A DNA stretch of 21,422 nucleotides from Candidatus Woesearchaeota archaeon (GTDB lineage Archaea > Nanobdellota > Nanobdellia > Woesearchaeales > WJKL01). Each line of letters opens with the position of its first letter. Position 1 is the stretch's first letter. Location of the stretch: assembly GCA_019322535.1 (NCBI GenBank), contig JAHWIM010000029.1, positions 1 through 21,422 on the forward strand. The letters are read 5' to 3'. Both the position numbers and the translations under genes were made by a program. The notes beneath the pieces were generated by a model. That model was not told the origin of the DNA. It ran no database searches and saw nothing but the letters and a program-made list of their open reading frames with translations. Positions 13,694-20,595 of the stretch are shown here, in pieces.

Positions 13694-14838
13694 TATAGCC
13701 ACTCTATGACTGGTTTTTTTGATTTGATTGTTTTTTCTGTAGCTTTTTCTAATATTGGTAAAGTTACATCTTTACCGCCTAAACCTGTTATAAAGCTATT
13801 TACTATTGTTTTATTGATATTTTGAATAGTTGATTTTATATCTGTGAATAATGCTCCTTGCTGACCTAATGAAATATCTCTGTCAATTACTGCAATTGCT
13901 TTTAGATTTTTAGTTGCATTGATTATTTCTTGTTCTGGGAAAGGCCTAAATGCTTTTATTTTTATTAATCCAACTTTTTTCCCTGCTTTTCTTAATTTGT
14001 CTACTACAATTCTTGCTGTTCCGCATACTGTTCCCATAGCTACAATTGCATATTCTGCTCCATTTAGTTTATATTCTTCAATTAAGCCATTTCCATAACT
14101 TCTTCCAAAGGATTTTTTGAATTCCTGGTTTACTGATTTTATAATTGGTATTGCTGCTTGTATTGCTTTATGCTGTTTTTCTTTGAAATATTGGAATGAA
14201 TTTGGATAACCAATTGGACCAACTGAAATTGGTTTTTTTGGATCTAGTTTGTATGAAGGAGAATAAGGAGGTAAAAATTTATCAACTTGAGGTTGAGAAG
14301 GAATGTCAACTGGTTCGTAGACATGTGAAAGCGTAAATCCATCTATACATACCATTGCAGGACAAAGAACTTTTTTATTTTCTGCGATTTTATAGGCCAT
14401 TATTGTTGTGTCTAGTGCTTCTTGTGATGATTCTACAAAGAGCTGAATCCATCCAGAATCTCTTGCTGCAATTGAATCTTGATGATCATTCCAGATATTT
14501 ATTGGAGCTGATAAAGCCCTATTTGCAATTGCCATTACAATTGGGAGTCTTAAACCAGAAGCAACAAACAAGATTTCATGCATTAATGCAAGACCTTGTG
14601 AAGCTGTTGCTGTAAATGTTCTAACTCCTGTTGCTTGTGCTCCTACACTGGCTGATAAAGCAGAATGTTCTGATTCAACATCTATTAATTCAGCATTCAT
14701 TTTTCCATCATAAACAAAATCTGCAATTCTTTCTACTATATGTGTTTGAGGAGTAATAGGATAAGCAGGAACAACTACTGGCTTGCATAGCCTAGCAGCT
14801 TCTGCTACAGCCATTGATGCTTCGATTACTTTTTTCAT
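13693..14838 (-). CDS. porA: Pyruvate:ferredoxin oxidoreductase, alpha subunit
   Basis: This 381-residue catalytic subunit carries the pyrimidine-binding and CoA/transketolase C-terminal domains of the Por enzyme. Recognisable regions are YPITPQTHIVE (25-35), DVESEHSALSASVGAQATG (53-71, with the Glu that activates TPP), RTFTATASQGLALMHEIL (73-90) and the C-terminal domain with IGPIGYPNSF and an IKAFRPFPEQE motif near 300. The start ATG overlaps the stop of the 2-TM protein by ATGA. The order alpha then beta, with delta and gamma further upstream, matches archaeal por clusters except for the inserted small genes. Confidence 0.94.
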   Translation of the reverse strand: MKKVIEASMAVAEAARLCKPVVVPAYPITPQTHIVERIADFVYDGKMNAELIDVESEHSALSASVGAQATGVRTFTATASQGLALMHEILFVASGLRLPIVMAIANRALSAPINIWNDHQDSIAARDSGWIQLFVESSQEALDTTIMAYKIAENKKVLCPAMVCIDGFTLSHVYEPVDIPSQPQVDKFLPPYSPSYKLDPKKPISVGPIGYPNSFQYFKEKQHKAIQAAIPIIKSVNQEFKKSFGRSYGNGLIEEYKLNGAEYAIVAMGTVCGTARIVVDKLRKAGKKVGLIKIKAFRPFPEQEIINATKNLKAIAVIDRDISLGQQGALFTDIKSTIQNINKTIVNSFITGLGGKDVTLPILEKATEKTIKSKKPVIEWL

Positions 14839-15206
14839 ATTTTAATTACTTCCTCTTTCTTTTTTGGTTTTTCTTCTTTTTCTTTAACTACTACTTTAGC
14901 TTCTTTCTTAGTTGCTTCTTTTTTCACTTCTTTTGGTTTGTGTTTTTTTATTTTTTTGATTTCAGGAATATATTTTAGTATTGCCTTAACTGCAGCTATT
15001 AACAGCGCAAGTATTATTGCAATGCCTATTGTGAATACTATGACTTGGATTACCCATGGAAGGATTGGGCATGGAGCTGGTTTGTAATAAAGGCCACACA
15101 TCAAATTTCCTTTTGTTATTGCTACTCTTAGCATTATTACTAATGAAATAATGAATGAGATTGCGAGATAAAATTTTATTTTCTTTTTGGTTTTTTTTAT
15201 TTTCAT
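14835..15206 (-). CDS. Two-TM protein with Lys/Glu-rich tail, inside por operon
   Basis: This 123-residue protein of unknown function has a basic N-terminus (MKIKKTKKKIK), a membrane helix at about 12-30, a short external loop with two cysteines (LMCGLYYKPAPCPILPW), a second helix at about 50-78, and a tail of about 45 residues rich in Lys and Glu, probably helical or disordered. It overlaps both neighbours by four bases (ATGA with cutA upstream and porA downstream), so it is produced with Por. It might tether the oxidoreductase to the membrane, but that is only inferred from location. Confidence 0.7.
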   Translation of the reverse strand: MKIKKTKKKIKFYLAISFIISLVIMLRVAITKGNLMCGLYYKPAPCPILPWVIQVIVFTIGIAIILALLIAAVKAILKYIPEIKKIKKHKPKEVKKEATKKEAKVVVKEKEEKPKKKEEVIKI

Positions 15207-15505
15207 TTTATTTCAGCATTAAGCCAGTTTTGAAAACTTTTATTTGCAGCTGCGTTTATTTTTAATATGCAAGGGATTTTGTATGAATGTAATTTTTTTA
15301 CTTCTTTTTCTACTGCATTGATTTTTTTGTTATTTGTTTTTGCTAATAAAACAACTTCTTTGTCTGATTGTAATTTTCCTTTCCATTTATATAATGAATC
15401 TATTGGAAAGATATTTGCACACGCTATGAGTTTTTTTCTTAGTAGGACATTTGCAATTTTTTTTGCTTGCGCTTTGTTTTTGCAAGTGATGTATGTTAAA
15501 ATCAT
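15203..15505 (-). CDS. cutA: CutA-like divalent-ion tolerance / signalling protein
   Basis: This 100-residue protein of the trimeric CutA family has a ferredoxin-like fold related to PII proteins. Family marks are ITCKNKAQAKKIANVLLRKK (6-25), LIACANIFPIDSLYKWKG (26-43), and HSYKIPCILKI (73-83), matching the usual HPYEVPEI element. ATG 15505 overlaps the porD stop by ATGA; an upstream in-frame ATG lies inside porD and is unlikely. CutA proteins are implicated in metal tolerance and, in some organisms, protein localisation, but the biochemical role is not settled. Its place inside a Por operon is unusual. Confidence 0.87.
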   Translation of the reverse strand: MILTYITCKNKAQAKKIANVLLRKKLIACANIFPIDSLYKWKGKLQSDKEVVLLAKTNNKKINAVEKEVKKLHSYKIPCILKINAAANKSFQNWLNAEIK

Positions 15506-15765
15506 TTTTCTTCTTTGGCCATTATGATTGCCTTTACAGGACATTCATTTGCGCATATGCCGCATCCTTTGCAATGATAGTGATCAATTACTGCTCCTTT
15601 TTCTTTTGTTACAGTTATTGATGAATCAGGGCAATATTGCCAGCAGATTCCACACCTTGTACATTTTTTTTTGTCAATTACTGGTTTTAAAACACGCCAG
15701 TCAGAGGTTTTATTTTTAACTGAATTACCTGGTTCTTCTATAATCGCTCCTGTAGTTATTTTCAT
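15502..15765 (-). CDS. porD: Pyruvate:ferredoxin oxidoreductase, delta subunit (2[4Fe-4S] ferredoxin-like)
   Basis: This electron-transfer subunit holds two [4Fe-4S] clusters through two classic motifs, CTRCGICWQYCP and CKGCGICANECP. The N-terminal part (GAIIEEPGNSVKNKTSDWR) is the usual Por delta lead-in. I place the start at ATG 15765, giving 87 residues, because it overlaps the porG stop by ATGA like the other junctions here. ATG 15777 would add four residues and overlap porG by 16 bases. It passes electrons from the alpha/beta core to external ferredoxin. Confidence 0.92.
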   Translation of the reverse strand: MKITTGAIIEEPGNSVKNKTSDWRVLKPVIDKKKCTRCGICWQYCPDSSITVTKEKGAVIDHYHCKGCGICANECPVKAIIMAKEEK

Positions 15766-16313
15766 TTTAGCTGGCATTTTTCATAAGCCTCTTTAACTGC
15801 TTTTTTATTTATATCAATTAATTTTGGACTTCTTTCAAAACGTTCTTCTATTGCTTTGTTTATTGAGTCTAAAGAAACAAGTTTTGTTGCAGAAGCAAAT
15901 GCTCCTAAAATAGCTGTGTTAACTATTGGTTTTTGAAATATTTTCATAGCTATTGATGTTGCATCTACTGTGAATATCTTAAAATTATTATGATTTTTTA
16001 TTAGTTCTTTTGGGGATTTTGTTGAGTTTACAATTATTACTCCTCCTTTTTTTAAACCAGCAGTTACGTCTTCTGTTTTTATTAAGGAAGGATCTAAAAC
16101 AACAACTATGTCTGGATGATAGACTCCTGAACGAATGTAAATTGTTTTATCTGAGATTCTAGTAAAAGCTTCAACTGGAGCTCCTCTTCTTTCAACACCA
16201 AATCTCGGAAATGCTTGGCTTTGTTTGCCATTATGGAAAGAAGCAATTGCAAGAAGCTGGGCTGCTGTTACAGCACCTTGTCCACCTCTACCATGAACTC
16301 TTATTTCTTTCAT
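15762..16313 (-). CDS. porG: Pyruvate:ferredoxin oxidoreductase, gamma subunit
   Basis: This 183-residue gamma subunit is first in the operon. Its HGRGGQGAVTAAQLLA (7-22) and AFPRFGVERRGAPVEAFTRI (34-53) motifs are diagnostic of the 2-oxoacid:ferredoxin oxidoreductase gamma domain. The remainder alternates beta and alpha segments, with PIVNTAILGAFA near 129-140. A TATA-like element about 27 bases upstream of ATG 16313 suggests a leaderless message and a single promoter for all seven genes of the por operon. It is divergent from the Nop5 gene. Confidence 0.94.
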   Translation of the reverse strand: MKEIRVHGRGGQGAVTAAQLLAIASFHNGKQSQAFPRFGVERRGAPVEAFTRISDKTIYIRSGVYHPDIVVVLDPSLIKTEDVTAGLKKGGVIIVNSTKSPKELIKNHNNFKIFTVDATSIAMKIFQKPIVNTAILGAFASATKLVSLDSINKAIEERFERSPKLIDINKKAVKEAYEKCQLK

Positions 16314-16334
16314 GGATATTACTTAAGATATTCC

Positions 16335-16344
16335 CTTTAAAAAC
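16335..16344 (-). promoter_or_regulatory. TATA box of the por operon
   Basis: GTTTTTAAAG on the minus strand is centred about 27 bases upstream of the porG ATG, with an A-rich stretch upstream of it. It predicts leaderless transcription of the operon. Confidence 0.45.
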
Positions 16345-16361
16345 TTTTTTGTTTGGCAAGA

Positions 16362-16369
16362 TTTAAATA
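16362..16369 (+). promoter_or_regulatory. TATA box of the Nop5 gene (leaderless)
   Basis: TTTAAATA starts 30 bases before ATG 16392 and fixes that ATG as the start. An in-frame ORF extending 13 codons upstream would run through this box. Confidence 0.5.
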
Positions 16370-16391
16370 TGGCTGTGGTTTTTTGATTTTT

Positions 16392-17102
16392 ATGGGGGAT
16401 TTTGAAGAATTAAGGAAGAAGAATATTGAAGAAACTAAGAAGAAGATAAAAGAGAGTGTTAAAGCTGATAATTCTATAGTTCAAGCTGTCAGAAACATTG
16501 ATGAGATAAATAAAGTTAGTAATGTTTTAGTTAAAAGATTAAGAGAATGGTATGAGCTTTATAATCCAGAATTTAGCAGAGAAGTTAGAGATCATAAAAA
16601 ATTTGTTGAATTAATTGTTGATAAAAAAGATAGGAAAGAGAAAAAGTCAATGGGTGCTGAACTTTCTAAAACTGATTTTGAGCCTATATTAAAATTAGCT
16701 TCTGAAGTTAATGAATTGTATAAGTTTAAGGAGAAGCAAGAGCAGTATTTAGCTGAATTAATGCAGAAGATATGCCCTAATTTAACTGCTGTTGCTGGTT
16801 ATTTAATTGGAGCAAAGCTGATTGCGCATGCTGGAGATTTGAAAAGATTAGTTGAGTTTCCTTCTTCTACTGTTCAATTGCTTGGAGCTGAGAAAGCACT
16901 TTTTAGACACATGAGAACAGGAGCAAAAGCTCCAAAGCACGGAATCATACATGAACATCCAATTGTTACAAGAGCTAAGGAAAAAGGAAAAGCTGCAAGA
17001 GCTGTTGCTGATAAGATTAGTTTGGCTGTTAAAGTTGATTATTTTAAAGGAAAATTTGTTGGAGATAAGTTAAGGAAAGAATTAGAGGAGAAATTTAGGT
17101 AA
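16392..17102 (+). CDS. nop5: Short Nop5-like C/D-box RNP protein (Nop domain, no N-terminal domain)
   Basis: This 236-residue protein is the core scaffold that binds the kink-turn/L7Ae complex of C/D-box guide RNAs for rRNA 2'-O-methylation. It has a long charged coiled-coil helix region (about 1-125, with REWYELYNPEF at 51-61, the family's 'LREWYxxxFPE' element) and a full Nop domain. The latter includes CPNLTAVAGYLIGAKLIAHA (128-147), GDLKRLVEFPSSTVQLLGAE and RHMRTGAKAPKHGIIHEHP (172-190). Typical archaeal Nop5 is about 370-400 residues with an N-terminal fibrillarin-binding domain; that domain is absent here. Start ATG 16392 is set by TATA spacing. Fibrillarin is encoded four genes downstream in the same direction. 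Confidence 0.9.
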   Translation: MGDFEELRKKNIEETKKKIKESVKADNSIVQAVRNIDEINKVSNVLVKRLREWYELYNPEFSREVRDHKKFVELIVDKKDRKEKKSMGAELSKTDFEPILKLASEVNELYKFKEKQEQYLAELMQKICPNLTAVAGYLIGAKLIAHAGDLKRLVEFPSSTVQLLGAEKALFRHMRTGAKAPKHGIIHEHPIVTRAKEKGKAARAVADKISLAVKVDYFKGKFVGDKLRKELEEKFR

Positions 17103-17103
17103 G

Positions 17104-18429
17104 ATGGATATATTATCAAAAACATGGGAACCACATGACTTGCCTGCAGTACCTCATTTAGTATATCCTGCAGCAGAAGCTGCTTCAAGTGCTTTAAAGA
17201 AAATTGCTGGCTATGCTTATGAGACAATATCTATTTTTATTAAAGATAGAGTTGGAAGGTGGGGATGGGCATATGATGATCTTGAAAGACTCGGGAAATT
17301 TTTGGTAGAAAATCCATCTGAGATATTCAGACTAGCAAAGCTATGGGAAGGTTATATAAAAAAATTTAAAGAAATTTGTGAGAAAATACGTGATTTAGAG
17401 AAATTATCTGATGAAGAATTATTTAGCCTGTATAAAAAGTTTTATGCAGTATATCTAAATGAGTATTCAATTCCTCTGCTCGCAAACGCTTTTGATACTT
17501 ATTTTCAGAATTGGCTTCAGAATAAAGTTAAGAATCATACAGATTTTCTTTTATTGACAACACCTGTTAAAGAATCTTTTACTCAAAAAGAAGTTAAAGA
17601 ATTATTATCAATAAAAAAAGGCAAAGACTTTTTGAAGAATATTGAGAAACATGCTCAGAAATATTTCTGGCTTCAAAATAATTATGCCCAGGCAAAGATT
17701 TTGGATAAAGATTACTTTATCAAAAGACACGAATCTGAAGAAATAATAGAGATAGACAAAGTTGATAAAAAACCAGTTATAGGAAAATATAGTTTGTTTC
17801 CTGATTTGATTAAAGCGGCTGAAGAATGTATTTATTGGAGAGATGAAAGAAAGAAGTATAATATGATCGCAGATCATTTTCTTTGTGTTTTTTTGAGGGA
17901 GTTTGGAAAAAGGAATAACATGAGCTTAGAAGATATGAAAAATGTGCTTCCTTATGAGATAGAAAATGTAGATAAGAAGCAGATAGATGCAAGAAAACAA
18001 GCTATCTTAATTGTTGTTTCTCAAGATTCACATCAAATACATACTGGAAAAGAAGCTATGGATTTATACAACAAGATGTATCCTAGCGAAGGACTTGATA
18101 AAACTGAAATAAGAGGTACACCAGCATGCTTAGGAAAAGCAAAAGGATATGCTAAGATTATCTTTGGTGAAAAGGAATTTAATAAATTAGAAGAGAATGA
18201 TATCCTTGTAACTTCAATGACAAGACCTGAATTTGTTCCTATAATGAGCAAATCTGCTGCAATTGTAACAGATGAAGGAGGTATTACTTGTCATGCTGCA
18301 ATTGTTGCAAGAGAGATGGATAAACCATGCATCATTGGAACAAATATGGCAACAAAAATTTTAAAAGATGGTGATTTAGTTGAAGTCGATGCAAATAATG
18401 GAATTGTTAAAATTTTAAAAAGAAAATGA
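17104..18429 (+). CDS. PEP-utilizing-enzyme phosphohistidine (swivelling) domain protein
   Basis: The last ~110 of 441 residues (from 334) form the mobile phosphohistidine domain of PEP synthase/PPDK-type enzymes, with GGITCHAAIVARE carrying the phosphorylatable His397, PCIIGT, and the closing DGDLVEVDANNGIVKIL. The first ~330 residues are helical and charged and are not an ATP-grasp or PEP-binding barrel; RVGRWGWAYDDLERL near 50-64 and YWRDERKKYNMIADHF near 244-259 are its most distinctive parts. It resembles the linker/C-terminal half of rifampin phosphotransferase or PEP-synthase-like proteins. Phosphotransfer would therefore need partner domains in trans, or the domain serves another role. 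It starts one base after nop5 and overlaps the HD gene by ATGA. Confidence 0.8.
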   Translation: MDILSKTWEPHDLPAVPHLVYPAAEAASSALKKIAGYAYETISIFIKDRVGRWGWAYDDLERLGKFLVENPSEIFRLAKLWEGYIKKFKEICEKIRDLEKLSDEELFSLYKKFYAVYLNEYSIPLLANAFDTYFQNWLQNKVKNHTDFLLLTTPVKESFTQKEVKELLSIKKGKDFLKNIEKHAQKYFWLQNNYAQAKILDKDYFIKRHESEEIIEIDKVDKKPVIGKYSLFPDLIKAAEECIYWRDERKKYNMIADHFLCVFLREFGKRNNMSLEDMKNVLPYEIENVDKKQIDARKQAILIVVSQDSHQIHTGKEAMDLYNKMYPSEGLDKTEIRGTPACLGKAKGYAKIIFGEKEFNKLEENDILVTSMTRPEFVPIMSKSAAIVTDEGGITCHAAIVAREMDKPCIIGTNMATKILKDGDLVEVDANNGIVKILKRK

Positions 18430-19403
18430 TTATTAAAGACAAAGTTTATGGAGAACAGAAGATTGAAGATCCTTTGATAATTGAATTAATTAATTCTCCT
18501 GGGATGCAGAGACTTAAAGGGGTTGGGCAGTACAGTACTTGGAGACTAATGAATCCAAAATTAAACACTACAAGATTTGAACACTCTTTTGGTGTTTATT
18601 GTTTGTTAAAAAAATTCAACGCAAGTTTTGATGAACAAATCGCAGGTTTATTGCATGATCTCAATCATACTGCTTTTTCTCATGTCATTGATTATGTTCT
18701 AGGAGATCCAGAAACACAAGATTATGGAGATTTAAAACATAAAGAAATTCTCATGAATTCAACCATTCCTTCAATCTTAGAAAAAAGGAATATTGATCCT
18801 CATAAAATATCAGATCATCATAGTTTTGGGCTTTTAGAAAGAGATTTGCCTGATCTTTGCTGCGATAGAATTGATTATTGCTTAAGAGATAGTATTTGTT
18901 ATGGATTAATTAATCAAAAAAAAGCAAATCAGATTCTAAACGGGTTAATAGTTCATAATGGAGAAATTATTTGTAAAGACAAAAATTCTGCAGCTGAAAT
19001 ATCAAAAATATTTTTACATATGGCAAAAGTTCTTTGGAGCAATGAAATCCAGTCAGGCTCTTTTTTGCTTCTTGCAAAAGCAATAAAGATTGCTTTGAAA
19101 AATGGAATCTTGAACGAACAAAATCTTTACACAACAGATGATAATCTTTATTCTGTTTTAGCTAATTCAAATAATAAAGAAATATTAAAACTAATAAAAC
19201 CAATAGATAAAGAAAGAATTATTGAAGGCACAAAAGAAGATCATGATTTTCATACCAAAGCTAAAGTTAGATATATTGACCCTAAATTCCTAGAAAATGG
19301 AAAATTAATCAGGTTATCTGAAGTAGATGAAGATTATAAAAAATCTTGTCAAGAATATGCAGAAAGAATTAAAAAGGGATTTTATATTAAAATAAAAAAA
19401 TAG
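18426..19403 (+). CDS. HD-domain phosphohydrolase (SAMHD1/dGTPase-like)
   Basis: This 325-residue metal-dependent phosphohydrolase has the complete HD signature: TRFEHSFGVY (His53), GLLHDLNHTAFSH (His77-Asp78, His81) and DRIDYCLRDS (Asp147). The arrangement and spacing, including 'SPGMQRLKGVGQYS' before the first His, follow the SAMHD1/YdhJ-like family that includes deoxynucleotide triphosphohydrolases, though many family members have other nucleotide substrates. Its start overlaps the stop of the phosphohistidine-domain gene by ATGA, so the two are coupled. There is no SAM domain. The substrate cannot be assigned from sequence. Confidence 0.87.
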   Translation: MIIKDKVYGEQKIEDPLIIELINSPGMQRLKGVGQYSTWRLMNPKLNTTRFEHSFGVYCLLKKFNASFDEQIAGLLHDLNHTAFSHVIDYVLGDPETQDYGDLKHKEILMNSTIPSILEKRNIDPHKISDHHSFGLLERDLPDLCCDRIDYCLRDSICYGLINQKKANQILNGLIVHNGEIICKDKNSAAEISKIFLHMAKVLWSNEIQSGSFLLLAKAIKIALKNGILNEQNLYTTDDNLYSVLANSNNKEILKLIKPIDKERIIEGTKEDHDFHTKAKVRYIDPKFLENGKLIRLSEVDEDYKKSCQEYAERIKKGFYIKIKK

Positions 19404-19404
19404 T

Positions 19405-19410
19405 GGAGGT
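19405..19410 (+). promoter_or_regulatory. Strong Shine-Dalgarno of the lipoprotein gene
   Basis: GGAGGT eight bases before ATG 19419 is the clearest ribosome site in the window, contrasting with the mostly leaderless or overlap-coupled genes. Confidence 0.6.
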
Positions 19411-19418
19411 AAAAACAA

Positions 19419-20066
19419 ATGAAAAAAGCAATTTTAGTAAGTTTGGTTTTGGTTTTGTTGATCTTAGCTGGTTGTAAAGAAAAACAAGAGCCAAAGACAG
19501 TATATGTTGAGCCTGATCAAACAGTTCAGGAAAACAAAACTACAAAAGTAGTTGTTGATGAAAGTAATGGCACAACAACAGATGACCAGCCTTCTGAAGT
19601 AGATGTTGGAGATGGAAGTGAAAGTGATGATTTGGATTTAAGTGAATATCCAAGTCCGTTTATTAAAGATGGTAAATTAAATGCTTATGTAATTGTAGGA
19701 GCTAAGGCTACATCTTTAGAAGTTGTTGCAGCTACTGAATTATTAGCTGGAGTAGAATTTACTGGCAGAATGGGAAGCTATTATCCAGATGCATTGGATA
19801 CTGATTTTGACAGTATAGCTAATAAAAATGCAATTCTGCTTGGAAATCCTTGCAATAATAGATTTATAGAAGCATTGATGCCTTACAGCAGTGACTGCTT
19901 AGAAGATTTTAGTCCAGGAGAAGCTATAATTAAGCTTTACAAGACAGGATCTGACAGTTATGCATTAGTTGTTGGTGGATATAGCGGAGCAGATACAAGA
20001 AAAGCAGCGCAGTATATGGGAGATTATGCAAGCAAGAGTTTATCAGGCACTGAAATAAGTGTCTAA
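19419..20066 (+). CDS. Lipoprotein with S-layer-type domain
   Basis: This 215-residue secreted lipoprotein has a short basic start, a hydrophobic core and lipobox LAGC (16-19) with Cys19 as the acylation site. A Ser/Thr/Asp/Glu-rich linker runs to about residue 75. The rest matches the repeating pattern seen in archaeal S-layer proteins: LNAYVIVGAKATSLEVVAAT near 87-106, then NAILLGNPCNNRFIEAL, a Cys-containing CLEDFSPGEAIIKLY and YALVVGGYSGADTRKAAQYM near 185-204. The two cysteines may form a disulfide. It is likely anchored to the outer face of the cell membrane. A poly-T tract follows its stop. Confidence 0.82.
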   Translation: MKKAILVSLVLVLLILAGCKEKQEPKTVYVEPDQTVQENKTTKVVVDESNGTTTDDQPSEVDVGDGSESDDLDLSEYPSPFIKDGKLNAYVIVGAKATSLEVVAATELLAGVEFTGRMGSYYPDALDTDFDSIANKNAILLGNPCNNRFIEALMPYSSDCLEDFSPGEAIIKLYKTGSDSYALVVGGYSGADTRKAAQYMGDYASKSLSGTEISV

Positions 20067-20086
20067 TTTTTTTTATTTTATTTTTT
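20067..20086 (+). terminator. T-rich tract, probable archaeal terminator
   Basis: Immediately after the lipoprotein stop come runs of T (8, 4 and 6, broken by single A's). Oligo-T tracts suffice for archaeal termination. If it is efficient, the Nudix and fibrillarin genes need another start; no good TATA box is visible, so it may only reduce read-through. Confidence 0.4.
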
Positions 20087-20088
20087 AA

Positions 20089-20595
20089 ATGACAGAATTA
20101 AATTATCATGTGGATGATCAGGATAATGTTATTGGTAAAGTAGACCACAATGACGTGATAGAAAAAGGGGTATTGAACAGAGGAGTAGGTGTTGTGGTTT
20201 TTAATTCAAAAGGAGAAATTTTTGTTCATCAAAGAAGCCATAATAAGAAAATATTCCCTGGTTATTATGATTATGCTTTTGGAGGGTCAGTTATTGTTGG
20301 AGAAAGTTATGAACAAGCTGCTGCTAGGGAATTAGAAGAAGAAACAGGAATAAGTAATGTTGAAATAAAACCATTAATTGATTTTAATTGGAGGTCAGAT
20401 ACTTTAAATTATAATGCCCAAGTCTTTTATTGCTTATGGGATGGAGAAATTAATATTCAAAAAGAAGAAATTGAAAAAGGATTCTTTGTAAGTTTAGAAG
20501 AATTCGAGAAAATGTTAAAAACAGAAAAGTTTTGTGATGATATGGTAGAGATGTGGAAAAAATGTGGAGATAAAATTAAAAATGAAGCAAAGTAA
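20089..20595 (+). CDS. Nudix hydrolase (YfcD/IDI-like)
   Basis: This 168-residue Nudix-fold enzyme would hydrolyse a nucleoside-diphosphate-linked or similar substrate. The Nudix box is complete: Gly66, Glu72, then RELEEETGI (80-88), matching GX5EX7REUXEEXGU. The N-terminal VDDQDNVIGKVDHNDV and the VFVHQRS-like strand with FPGYYDYAFGGSV resemble the YfcD and isopentenyl-diphosphate isomerase-like branch. IDI-type Cys and Glu catalytic residues are not evident, so isomerase activity is not claimed. It overlaps the fibrillarin start by 14 bases. Confidence 0.87.
   Translation: MTELNYHVDDQDNVIGKVDHNDVIEKGVLNRGVGVVVFNSKGEIFVHQRSHNKKIFPGYYDYAFGGSVIVGESYEQAAARELEEETGISNVEIKPLIDFNWRSDTLNYNAQVFYCLWDGEINIQKEEIEKGFFVSLEEFEKMLKTEKFCDDMVEMWKKCGDKIKNEAK

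Noticed and set aside
16353..16391. Thirteen-codon extension of Nop5 that might restore missing sequence
   Set aside because: It runs through the TATA box and has no similarity to the Nop5 N-terminal domain.
17104..18429. PEP synthase or pyruvate phosphate dikinase pseudogene
   Set aside because: The frame is intact, starts one base after nop5 and is coupled to the HD gene, so it looks like a functional domain architecture rather than decay.
20089..20595. Isopentenyl-diphosphate isomerase
   Set aside because: The Nudix box is intact, but the IDI catalytic Cys and Glu pattern is not evident.
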